64,000 nucleotides of DNA from Symploca sp. SIO2C1 (GTDB lineage Bacteria > Cyanobacteriota > Cyanobacteriia > Cyanobacteriales > Coleofasciculaceae): assembly GCA_010692635.1 (NCBI GenBank), contig JAAHGL010000023.1, forward strand, positions 1-64,000. The letters run 5' to 3'. Positions 37,607 to 47,200 of the stretch are shown here, piece by piece. Position 1 is the first letter of the stretch, and the number at the start of each line of letters is the position of its first letter. The notes under the pieces are model-generated. The model was not told the origin of the DNA. It worked only from the letters and a program-made list of their open reading frames with translations, and made no database searches. The translations under genes and the position numbers were made by a program.

Positions 37607-38118
37607 ATAGGGCTTGCCTCATTGAGTCTATTGATTCGGGTTTTGAAGTAACGAGTAACAAGTAAAGAGTAACAAGTTTTGAAGAATTTAGGGCTTGCTG
37701 TTGAAGCTAAGCAACTCGTTATTCTCGAATCTGTTTCTGAGCATTTTGGTGAGGGATTAGATGAACCAGTGTGCGTAGTGCATGATTTACAGAATTTAGC
37801 GCAAGGCACTTTTAAGTGCCGTTTAAACAATGGCATCCGGAAAAAATCGTCGCACATCTGGATCGAGCCACTACAAGCTTCAAGGAAGTGCGATCGCTAA
37901 TCTTCAGAGCTCCGACTGATTCCAAAAGTCAGAGCTCTTGGAGTAAAGAGGGAAAAATAATTTGCTCTCACTAATGATATTTTGTCAACAACTCTAGGTC
38001 GTATTTATAATAGAAGGCATATTTACTTTTATTAAAATTTTTTTAACAACAAAAAACTGACTGGGGTGCAGAATAGAAAACAAGTTTCTGCTGATTGCAG
38101 CTTTGCTCAAGAATCTTG
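37607..38118. other. Intergenic region with hairpin, no clear gene
   Basis: This 512-bp region holds short AGTAACAAGTAA-type repeats near 37650, an open stretch of about 73 codons from 37679 with no homology I recognise and no ribosome site, and a near-perfect inverted repeat AGAGCTCCGACT ... AGTCAGAGCTCT around 37907-37941. The last 150 bp are AT-rich and probably contain the promoter of the large gene that follows. Confidence 0.5.
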
Positions 38119-41100
38119 ATGTTTAAACCTCAGCTCTCTACCAGTCTACTGACAACCACATTAGCTGTTGGCCTATTGTTCACACTTCCCCCTCCATCAG
38201 CTCAAGGACAGTCAATCATTCCTGCTGCTGATGGTACTGACACTGTTGTTACCCCCAATGGCAACCAGTTTGAAATTTATGGTGGTTCCCTCTCCGCTGA
38301 TGGGATGAATCTCTTCCACTCTTTTGAGCAATTTCGACTCGACTCTGGACAAATTTCTAACTTTCTCTCCTCACCAGAAATTCAAAATATCTTAGGCAGA
38401 GTTGTTAGTGGTGATCCTTCCATCATTAATGGTTTGATTCAAGTAACTGGGGGTAACTCTAACTTATTTTTGCTCAACCCAACAGGGATTATTTTTGGTC
38501 AAGATGCTAGTTTAAATATCCCGGCTGACTTTTTCGCTACCACAGCTACAGGTATTGGTTTTGGTGGAGATAGTTGGTTCAATGCTGTAGGCAATAATGA
38601 TTATCAAAGTTTAATCGGTACTCCTAATGAATTTGCCTTCGACTTGTCCCAACCAGGAACTATTATCAATGCAGCTTCTTTAGCAGTACAACCAGGACAA
38701 AATCTCACCTTAGTTGGTAGCCATGTCATCAACACGGGAGAAATCACAGCACCAGCAGGGAATATATCGATTGCGGCGATACCAGGGGAGAATCTAGTCA
38801 GGATAACTCAAGCTGGACATCTATTAAATTTAGAGATTGAACCCCCAAGGGATAATGGGGGACAGATGCTAGGAATTAACCCTGTCGAGTTACCAGCTTT
38901 GCTCACAGGACCGCTACAGGGAGTAGAAACAGGGTTAAGTCTCACCCCATCAGGAGAAGTACAACTAACTACTACCGCGACAATTATCCCCCAAGATGTA
39001 GGTACAACGATAATTTCCGGCATCTTAGATGTCTCCGATTCCCAATTCCCAATTCCCAATTCCCAATTCCCAATTTCCCAAGCAATTCAGGTAGTAGGAA
39101 ATAAAGTTGCTTTAATTGATGCTCAAATTGATGCTTCTGGTAGCAATGGTGGTGGTAGGGTGTTGATTGGTGGAGATTATCAAGGTAATGGCACGATACC
39201 CAATGCTGAGATTACCTTCATTGATCCAGATTCAACAATTACAGCAGATGCCTTAACTGATGGTGATGGCGGTAATGTGATTGTTTGGTCAGATGAAACT
39301 ACCCGGGTTTACGGTAATATTAGTGCCCGTGGTGGCATTAACTCCGGCAATGGTGGCTTCGTGGAAACCAGTGGAGTAGAAAACTTAGAGATTACCACCA
39401 CTCCCGATGTCACAGCACCAGCCGGTTTGGGGGGAGAATGGCTAATTGATCCGAGCAACATTGAAATTGTGGGTGGTAGGGGGAGTGTGGATATCAATAA
39501 CGCCAATCCCTTTGTCTCAACTAGTAATGATGCAGAACTTGGAGTTGAGTTAATCCAAGATGCTCTTACCGGTGGAGCCAGTGTGACTGTCAGGACAAGT
39601 ACAGCGAACGATGTTAATAATGACCAACCAGGAGATATTACCCTAAGTACAGATTTAAATTTCAACGGCAAGGGCGAGAATACATTAAGTCTAGAAGCGA
39701 CGAACAGAATCATCATCAACGGGCAGATTTTTGATGATGATACGATCAACTCACCAGATGACTCCCTCAATCTATTCTTAAATGCCAACATCGATCAAAA
39801 CCTCTTCGGCAGAGTGGAAATCAATCAGCCGATCTCCACTAGAGGTGGCAGTATTACTATCAACGGAGATAGCGATCGCTCTGATCAACCAGGTATTTTG
39901 GTTGGGAGCGAAATCAACTCCGGAGGTGGCAATATCTTTTTGAGGGGAACTAGTCTCAGTGCAGAAGGTATTGAAATCGCTCAACCAATTAATTCTGAAG
40001 GGGGAAATATTAGCTTAGTTGGCATCAGCGATAATGATGAGAGCATAACTATCAGTGGGGAACTTAATGCTGGTATTGGTGAAATTAGCCTAACTGCTGA
40101 ATCGATTACCTCGAATGGGGATGATATTACCTTCAACGGTTCTGTTCTCATTTACGGCGACATCACTATTGATTCATCAGGGGGTAACATCAATTTTAAT
40201 GGTACTGTAGATCAAGGAGTTAACTTTTATGAGTTGGTGTTTGAGGAAAATCGCCAACAACTCAGCTGGGATGATGCACGAGTGGCAGTGGAGAATCGGA
40301 CTTTTCAGGATCAACCCGGTTATCTAGCAACAATTACTTCCGCAGCGGAGAATCAACGCATTAGTGAATTAGGTATTCCTGCTGGCAGGGGAGCCTGGAT
40401 TGGAGCGAGTGATGCAGAGGTAGAAGGAACCTGGAAGTGGGTAACCGGCCCTGAAGCGGGAACCGTGTTTTGGCAGGATGGAAATCCTATAGGTTTCGCG
40501 AGTTGGGGAAGAGGTGAGCCTAACGGCGGTGGAGTTGAAAATTATGGTGAATTTGTGCAGCTAGACAATGCTTGGAATGATCTAGCTAATGATAGTCAAA
40601 ATCCAGTAGCCTATATTGTGGAGTACACCAATGAAATAGCATTTTTGACCCTGGAGGCAGGTACTGGTGATATCCAATTCCAAGATGCTGTCGGTAGTAA
40701 CATCAGTCTTGATAGTCTAACGATTAACAGTGCTAATAACCTTAGTGCCGACTCAACTATTACTACAGCAAGCCTAACCCAAGTAGCTGGTACTGGTACT
40801 ACTACCCTCCAAGAGGTTCAGACTACAGAAATAGAAGGGATAGACTTAACGACAACCAATATTGAGTTATTAGGGGAAGTAACTACCCACGGTGGCTCGG
40901 TAAATCTTACAGCCAGCAATGGGATTAACACTAGTAATATCATGACTGCGGGAGGGGAGCTTAATCTCAATAGTGACGGTGCAATTAATACTACAGGGGG
41001 GAAATTAGACTCTAGTTCTGATATTGGTGCTGGAGGAAATATTAACCTCACCACTATAGATGGTGCTATTGACACAGGAGACATCAATAGTTCTGGAGCC

Positions 41101-42966
41101 AACAGTGGTGGTGAGCTGATAGTTAATGCTGGTACTACCATCACCACCGGTACGATTAATTCCAGCAGTAGTTTAGGGGATGGCGGCAAAATCACCCTAG
41201 ACTCCACACATGACATTGAAGTTACCTCTATCAATGCTCAAGGTGGTAGCGATGGCATAGGTGGTGAGGTTAACATCACTACCAACCAATTTTTCCGAGC
41301 CACAGGCACTTTAGCAGATGACAGTAGTATTGCTACCGCTGGGGGTAATGGAGGTGGTTCAATCACGATTCAGCACGGTGGTAACGGAGATATCCCTTTT
41401 AATGTGGGAGATCTAATGAGCAACGGCACTGCTGGGAAGATAACCAGTGGTGACTTTACTATTTCTCCCAATCAATCTTTTCTCTTCACCCACACGGAAG
41501 GCAACATTAACATTATTAGTGTGGATCAACCTTCTGTCAGGGTTGATCCACTTCCTGATACTGTGGACTCATCTCCTAACAATACTGATCTATCTTCCAT
41601 AAATCCAGTAGATCTTCCCATCTCAGAACAACCATCCCCAATAATAGAGGAAACAGAAACCCTCTTAAATACTAGAGAACTTCTCCCTCTTCAGGTTGAC
41701 CCAGTGGTGGAAGAATTAGAAGAAACAATCACCGATACTTTTGAAGAGCATTTAGGTGTTAGCGATACTCCCCTAGTTACCCTCCAACAAGCTCAAGCTA
41801 CCCTCAACCAAGTTGAAGAAGCTACTGGCATTAAACCGGCTTTAATTTATGCCTTCTTTGTGCCTTCTTCCCTTTCTCAACTAATTTCCCCTGAAAATGA
41901 GCTATCCCTACTCTCATCATCACAACCAACTTCAGCCAATGACGAGTTGGAACTAGTACTAGTTACCTCTGAGGGTAAACCCATTCGGCGACGTGTAGGC
42001 AAAACCCGCCAGCAAGTTATCCAAGTAGCACAAGAGTTTCGCCTGAATGTTACCAATGTTCACAGCTCCCTTGACTATCTGCCTCCAGCACAGCAGCTTT
42101 ATGAGTGGTTGATTAGTCCCATAAGAGCCGACTTACAAGCACAACAAATTCAGAATTTAGTGTTCATTCTAGACCAAGGATTGCGATCGCTACCTATTTC
42201 TGCACTCCATGATGGCACTAGCTTTATTATTGAAGAATACAGCGTTGGTTTAATGCCCAGCCTCAGCCTCACTGATACTCGGGCTGTTAATATTAAAAAT
42301 GTTGAAGTCCTGGCTATGGGAGCCGACGAATTTCGCGATCGCAATCCTTTACCAGCAGTACCAGTAGAGTTAGACGCCATCGTTGGTGCTTTGTGGCCTG
42401 GTGAGTCCTTCCTCAATCAAGAGTTTACCCGTGATAACCTCAAGCAAATTCGCTCCAATAAACCCTTTGGCATTATCCATTTAGCCACCCACAGCGACTT
42501 TTTACCAGGCAAGCCAAGCAACTCCTATATTCAGTTGTGGGATAGTAAACTGGGACTAGATTCCCTCAGGCAGTTAGGTTGGAGTAACCCAGCAGTAGAG
42601 TTAGTCGTATTAAGTGCCTGTCGCACAGCCTTGGGAGATAGGGAAGCGGAGTTAGGATTTGCCGGATTAGGGGTACTAGCAGGAGCCAAGTCAGCCTTAG
42701 CGAGTCTTTGGTATGTCAGCGATGCAGGAACATTGGGACTAATGACAAGTTTTTACGAGCAATTACCCACAGCACCAATCAAAACCCAAGCCTTGAGGCA
42801 AGCGCAGTTAGCAATGATTAACAAAGAGGTAAAAATGGAGAGGGGTAAGTTGGTGAGTAACAGTGGCAGTTGGACTCTACCGCCTCGGTTGCAAGAGTTG
42901 GATGAACTACAACTGAGTCATCCCTTTTACTGGAGTGCTTTTACTATGATTGGGAATCCTTGGTAA
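38119..42966 (+). CDS. Secreted haemagglutinin-like protein with C-type-lectin-like domain and C-terminal CHAT peptidase
   Basis: About 1615 residues from ATG 38119 (a TTG at 38095 lies upstream of the signal peptide). Order: signal peptide (TSLLTTTLAVGLLFTL); filamentous haemagglutinin N-terminal domain (GNQFEIYGGSL, NIFGR-like NILGRVVSGDPS, NLFLLNPTGIIFGQ); a beta-helical Gly/Ser/Thr repeat region; a lectin-like domain at about residues 695-840 (SWDDARVAVEN, GYLATITSAAENQ, WIGASDAEVEGTWKW); more beta repeats; a Pro/Glu-rich linker; and a CHAT domain with catalytic His1458 (HLATHS) and Cys1501 (LSACRTALGD). CHAT is a caspase-like cysteine peptidase. The FHA domain normally uses a TpsB-type outer-membrane partner; none is in the window. 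A heptamer array lies inside the gene at 39039-39081. Confidence 0.9.
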   Translation: MFKPQLSTSLLTTTLAVGLLFTLPPPSAQGQSIIPAADGTDTVVTPNGNQFEIYGGSLSADGMNLFHSFEQFRLDSGQISNFLSSPEIQNILGRVVSGDPSIINGLIQVTGGNSNLFLLNPTGIIFGQDASLNIPADFFATTATGIGFGGDSWFNAVGNNDYQSLIGTPNEFAFDLSQPGTIINAASLAVQPGQNLTLVGSHVINTGEITAPAGNISIAAIPGENLVRITQAGHLLNLEIEPPRDNGGQMLGINPVELPALLTGPLQGVETGLSLTPSGEVQLTTTATIIPQDVGTTIISGILDVSDSQFPIPNSQFPISQAIQVVGNKVALIDAQIDASGSNGGGRVLIGGDYQGNGTIPNAEITFIDPDSTITADALTDGDGGNVIVWSDETTRVYGNISARGGINSGNGGFVETSGVENLEITTTPDVTAPAGLGGEWLIDPSNIEIVGGRGSVDINNANPFVSTSNDAELGVELIQDALTGGASVTVRTSTANDVNNDQPGDITLSTDLNFNGKGENTLSLEATNRIIINGQIFDDDTINSPDDSLNLFLNANIDQNLFGRVEINQPISTRGGSITINGDSDRSDQPGILVGSEINSGGGNIFLRGTSLSAEGIEIAQPINSEGGNISLVGISDNDESITISGELNAGIGEISLTAESITSNGDDITFNGSVLIYGDITIDSSGGNINFNGTVDQGVNFYELVFEENRQQLSWDDARVAVENRTFQDQPGYLATITSAAENQRISELGIPAGRGAWIGASDAEVEGTWKWVTGPEAGTVFWQDGNPIGFASWGRGEPNGGGVENYGEFVQLDNAWNDLANDSQNPVAYIVEYTNEIAFLTLEAGTGDIQFQDAVGSNISLDSLTINSANNLSADSTITTASLTQVAGTGTTTLQEVQTTEIEGIDLTTTNIELLGEVTTHGGSVNLTASNGINTSNIMTAGGELNLNSDGAINTTGGKLDSSSDIGAGGNINLTTIDGAIDTGDINSSGANSGGELIVNAGTTITTGTINSSSSLGDGGKITLDSTHDIEVTSINAQGGSDGIGGEVNITTNQFFRATGTLADDSSIATAGGNGGGSITIQHGGNGDIPFNVGDLMSNGTAGKITSGDFTISPNQSFLFTHTEGNINIISVDQPSVRVDPLPDTVDSSPNNTDLSSINPVDLPISEQPSPIIEETETLLNTRELLPLQVDPVVEELEETITDTFEEHLGVSDTPLVTLQQAQATLNQVEEATGIKPALIYAFFVPSSLSQLISPENELSLLSSSQPTSANDELELVLVTSEGKPIRRRVGKTRQQVIQVAQEFRLNVTNVHSSLDYLPPAQQLYEWLISPIRADLQAQQIQNLVFILDQGLRSLPISALHDGTSFIIEEYSVGLMPSLSLTDTRAVNIKNVEVLAMGADEFRDRNPLPAVPVELDAIVGALWPGESFLNQEFTRDNLKQIRSNKPFGIIHLATHSDFLPGKPSNSYIQLWDSKLGLDSLRQLGWSNPAVELVVLSACRTALGDREAELGFAGLGVLAGAKSALASLWYVSDAGTLGLMTSFYEQLPTAPIKTQALRQAQLAMINKEVKMERGKLVSNSGSWTLPPRLQELDELQLSHPFYWSAFTMIGNPW
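39039..39081 (+). repeat. Heptanucleotide (TTCCCAA) array inside a coding region
   Basis: Five perfect TTCCCAA units (39039-39073) are followed by one offset unit. The array is read through in frame as SQFPIPNSQFPI. Because the unit is 7 nt, gain or loss of one copy shifts the frame of the 1615-residue protein. Confidence 0.85.
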
Positions 42967-42988
42967 TTTAGAATTTAGAATTTAGAAT

Positions 42989-43065
42989 GCAGAAGGGAAG
43001 AAAGCTTACTGTACAAGCTTTTTAACCTTTTTTAACTGGTCACTTATTTCCGCCAAGCTGCACTA
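42989..43065 (+). repeat. 77-bp dispersed repeat, copy A
   Basis: The segment from GCAGAAGGGAAGAAAGC to GCCAAGCTGCACTAG recurs as its reverse complement at 63890-63966, with one substitution and one base of length difference. No ORF is inside. Confidence 0.75.
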
Positions 43066-43146
43066 GAGGCATTTGATTTGAGCGATACGAAACAAAGTGC
43101 GGAATCTAGGTTGTAAAGTTTTGTTGCTAAATCACCATTTTTTGTG

Positions 43147-43205
43147 CCAATTTTTCGAGTTAGGGACAATTTTTTTCAAAATCGGGTCATAACTCGAAAA
43201 ATTGG
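43147..43205. repeat. Perfect 16-bp inverted repeat (hairpin)
   Basis: CCAATTTTTCGAGTTA (43147-43162) pairs exactly with TAACTCGAAAAATTGG (43190-43205) across a 27-nt loop. Confidence 0.7.
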
Positions 43206-43358
43206 CCTAAATTGCCCTGTGAGATCGTCTTATATATAGAGCGACAGAAGACAGAACATCAAATTTTGTCCCAAGTCCAAGTCTTTAGCTGGGATAGGAG
43301 TCTTGAACTCCTGCCCCACTTTTCTGAAAGTAAGTTGTTATGAGGATTGCATTGAGAT

Positions 43359-44159
43359 ATGTTCAATCATTTTTTAACGCGCTCAATTGAGCGAGCAAAC
43401 AAAGTACTTCCACAGAAGAAATCACTTCAGGGAGTACTCTGTGGATTTTTCATCCTGTTTTCGATGTTTATGCTCACAGGTCAAACTGCTTTGGCTGGCG
43501 ATTGTAGTCAGGAGGGAGGTAACGTTCAGTCTGGAGAGCCTGTTTTGTTATTTCACAATCCAGATGCCAATGATGAGCGTGATTTGTATATTGGATTGGC
43601 TGGTGCGGACTCTCCCGGTCTACCTACCTATTACTTTGCGAAAACAACATCTGACGCTGACTTGGCAACTAAGCATCAACTTAATTTAGTTACCGGAAGT
43701 GCTGGTGATATCAGCGATGGTAGTCTGGTTGAAATTCAAATTTTGGATCAATCCGCTTGGGATCCAGACGATTATGATGAGAACCTTCTGGGTGGTTTTG
43801 GTGACTCCAAATATCTCTATTATTGGACTGATTATGACGAAAAGACCCATTGGATAGTTGAGCGACCTCCATCTTCAGCGGAATCTGGACCAATTCAGTA
43901 TGGCGAAGATGTTTTGCTACTTAACGAACACTACCTTGAATATCTGATTCCTATCAATCCTGTAGAGGATCCAGACAAGTTAGATTTTTTGACAACAGAG
44001 CCAAGCGCTTCTTCTTGGAAGATTTATCAATACTGCTCTCCTAGTGCAAAAAAATTGACCAAACAATCAGGGTATTCTCGGTCAAAAAATCTTTCTAAGG
44101 ATCTTGACCAAGATGAAAAAACAAGCATACATGTTTCGGTTGACATTACAATCGATTAG
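43359..44159 (+). CDS. Secreted protein of unknown function
   Basis: The 266-residue protein has a long N-terminal signal region with one hydrophobic stretch (GVLCGFFILFSMFMLTGQ) and a probable cleavage near ALAGD. The mature part is acidic, rich in Asp, Tyr and Ser (WDPDDYDENLLGG, YWTDYDEKTHW) and contains two Cys. I do not recognise a family. It lies 124 bp upstream of the RHS toxin gene on the same strand, separated by a strong hairpin, so it could be an accessory or surface protein of that system; this is inference from position. Confidence 0.75.
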   Translation: MFNHFLTRSIERANKVLPQKKSLQGVLCGFFILFSMFMLTGQTALAGDCSQEGGNVQSGEPVLLFHNPDANDERDLYIGLAGADSPGLPTYYFAKTTSDADLATKHQLNLVTGSAGDISDGSLVEIQILDQSAWDPDDYDENLLGGFGDSKYLYYWTDYDEKTHWIVERPPSSAESGPIQYGEDVLLLNEHYLEYLIPINPVEDPDKLDFLTTEPSASSWKIYQYCSPSAKKLTKQSGYSRSKNLSKDLDQDEKTSIHVSVDITID

Positions 44160-44184
44160 CCATGAGTTGTAAGCATTGAATTAC

Positions 44185-44223
44185 TTGATGTCATTGATAG
44201 CTTTTATCTATCAATGACATCAA
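44185..44223. terminator. 16-bp perfect hairpin between the secreted unknown and the RHS gene
   Basis: TTGATGTCATTGATAG (44185-44200) and CTATCAATGACATCAA (44208-44223) form a perfect stem with a 7-nt loop. It is followed by AAGAATT rather than a T run, so it may act as an RNA-stability hairpin or attenuator rather than a classical terminator. Confidence 0.6.
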
Positions 44224-44283
44224 AAGAATTATCTTTAGTTTAAAAGCAAAGCCGAGTAAAAGTAATTAGGGAATATTGCTACT

Positions 44284-47200
44284 ATGCCTCTATCTGATAT
44301 TTTGAATTTTATGAAGATCTCTATGAATATAGACATGAAAAGGAAAAGATTGAGAGCTATTGTATTTGCTTTTGTCTTTATTCTTTTTTCCTTATTCCCC
44401 AACAGACTGCTTTTAATATCTGTTGCTAATCAATCTGCCATTGCAGCTCCAGCCCTAACCTCTGCACCCAGTGAAGAATTAGGGACAATAATGGGGGAGT
44501 TAGCTGTAAATGGAAACGGAGGTGCAACTTATACTGTTCCGATTGAAGTTCCCCCTGGTACTAATGGAGTACAGCCCAATTTGTCTTTGGTTTATAACAG
44601 CCAACAAGAGAATGGGTTGTTGGGAATGGGTTGGCAACTGGCGGGCCTCTCAGCAATCTCTCGATGTGGTAAAACCCTCGCTACTGATGGTGTGAAGGGG
44701 GGAGTGAACTTTGATGCTGAAGATCGCTTCTGTTGGGATGGACAGCGTTTAATTGCATCGGTTGGTGTCTATGGAGAAGACGGAACTGAGTATCATACGG
44801 AGCGAGAATCTTGGGTGAAAGTGGTTTCTCATACTACCGGAGGTCAAAATGGGCCACAGTGGTTTAGCGCCACGACAAAAGATGGCTATCAGATGGAGTT
44901 TGGGAATTCAGAGGACTCTAAGATATCTGCAGGACTTGGAGATGGTGCCGTGCGGGTATGGGCAGTGAGTAAGGTAAGCGATCGCAATGGTAATACCGTC
45001 GAAGCAAGCTATCAACAAGATTCTTCAGTAGCAAAGCAATGTAATACTGTCGAAGCAAGCTATCAACAAGATTCTTCAGTAGCGAAGCGATCAGGAAGAG
45101 CTATTAGTGGCTCATTTCTAGGCTATTTCCCTACAGAAATTCGCTACACGGGCAATTCAACTTCCGGTGCGAAACCTCAGCGCTTGGTTACTTTTGAGTA
45201 TGATTGTCGCAACGATAAAGTTTTAGTGTATGCCGGAGGGTCACAGGCAGAAACTACACAACGATTATCTCATTTGAAAACTTATGTCGATCTAGATGGA
45301 GATGGTCAAAATCTAGCAACACCAGAAAACTTGGTAAAAGACTATCAATTAAATTACCAATATGGTGAAGGCACTGGACTGAGTCACTTAAGCAATTTGC
45401 AAGAGTGCGATTTGGCTGGAGCGTGCTTACCGGCAACTATTTTAACCTACCAGAATGGCACGCAACATTTTGATGATTCAAGTCTATGGAATGAAGAGTT
45501 TGGCAACGATTCTCTAGGACATATATGGACATGGAGCTTGAAAGATAACATCCGGACAACAGCAGATGTCAATGGGGATGGCTACTCAGATGTGGTAGGT
45601 TTTGGGGATGACGGGGTTTATGTTGCCTTGTCTAATGGAATAAACTTTGATACAGCCGAAGTGTGGATTGATGAATTTGGTAATGACAATGAAGATATAA
45701 ATAGCAGGGGATGGGACATTGCAGATAATCCCCGATCTATGGCAGATGTTAATGGAGATGGTCTTGCTGATATCGTCGGTTTTGCAGATAAGGGTGTTTA
45801 TGTATCTTTGTCCGAGGGAACAGATTTCGACGAACCTGAAGAGTGGATTGATGAGTTTGGTACGGAAAATAAAAAGATCAATCCAAATGGATGGAACTCA
45901 AGTAAACATCTACGCCTGATGGCCGATATTGATGGAGATGGGCGCTCGGATATTGTTGGTTTTGCAGATGACGGTGTCTATGTAGCTCAATCTAATGGAA
46001 CGGGTTTTGAAGAGGATTATGAGCCGTGGGTTCAAGGGTTTGGGTGTAAGGATAATACTGATAATGATGGATGGTGCAGCAGTAAATATCTGCGTACAAT
46101 GGCAGATGTGAATGGAGACGGCCTTTTAGATGTAGTTGGCTTCGGTGAAAAAGGGGTTTATGTTGCGCTTTCTAATGGACAAAAGTTTATTGCAAATGCT
46201 GATGCTAAGCCTTGGATTGACTATTTTGGCTGGAGCGATCTTTTGGCTGGAGGCTGGCAAGATGTTGATGATATACGCACACTTGCTGATGTTAATGGAG
46301 ATGGTCTTTCAGACATTATTGGGTTTGGTGAAAACGGTGTTGAAGTCTCATTATCAGATGGCGTGAGCTTTAAAGATCATACTTTTTGGACTGATTACTT
46401 TGGTTCTAGTAATGTTAATGGAAACTGGAGTGCCAGCAACGATCTACGGATCATGGCTGATGTCAACGGAGATGGTTTCTCAGATGTAGTGGGTTTTGGG
46501 AACGGTGGTGTTGAGGTATCTTTATCCGATGGGGCAACCAAATTTGGATTTAGCGATGGCAGCAACTACAAACTATGGAGTGAGGATTTTACTTCTGATG
46601 ATTTCGATTCAGAATGGAAATCAGATAGTAGCATTCGCATGATGGCCGATGTAGATGGAGATGGGCAAGCAGATATTGTTGGATTTGGAGACGATGGTGT
46701 TGAGGTCGCTCTTTCTCTTGAGAAAGCGGAGTTAATCACCCAGATTGAGAATGGTATAGGGCAGGTTATTTCTATTGAGTATGAACCACTGACAAATCAA
46801 TCAATCTATACCAAGGGAAGTGGTGCAAACTATCCAGAAGCTGATGTTCAACTTCCTGTTTATGTTGTTTCTCGATATGAGATCGCTGAGTCAGCAGCTA
46901 ATCCTACGAATAGCTTTGTTTATCGACAAGAATACGAAGGTGCAAAGATTGATCGCTATCGCGGCTGGATTGGATTTGAAAAGATTTATCTTTTTGACGA
47001 GCAAAACAATACGAAAACGACAACAACGTATCGTACTGATTTTCCTTTACTGGGAATGGTGAGCGAACGCGAGATCGAGGATCTCGACACCAATCAGTTG
47101 TTAGGGAAAATGTTTTCGGAATATGACTCTTCAGAGAGCGATGGTATCTACAAGTTTTGGCAAGATTCCATGATGCTCGATCGCTACACATCCGGAAGTT

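Larger units (their letters stand above)
42967..43358. other. Intergenic region with two repeat elements
   Basis: This 392-bp region contains TTTAGAA repeats (42967-42988), a 77-bp dispersed repeat (42989-43065) and a perfect 16-bp inverted repeat (43147-43162 with 43190-43205). No ORF of note. The last 100 bp probably hold the promoter of the secreted unknown. Confidence 0.55.

Noticed and set aside
37679..37900. 73-codon frame after the DUF456 gene
   Set aside because: No homology, no ribosome-binding site and a competing short frame in another phase; treated as non-coding.
45540..46720. Regularly spaced repeats that could be mistaken for a CRISPR array
   Set aside because: They are codon-level FG-GAP protein repeats (MADVNGDG...) inside the RHS gene, in frame and with diverged DNA; spacing and unit lengths vary. 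No CRISPR array or cas gene was found in the window.
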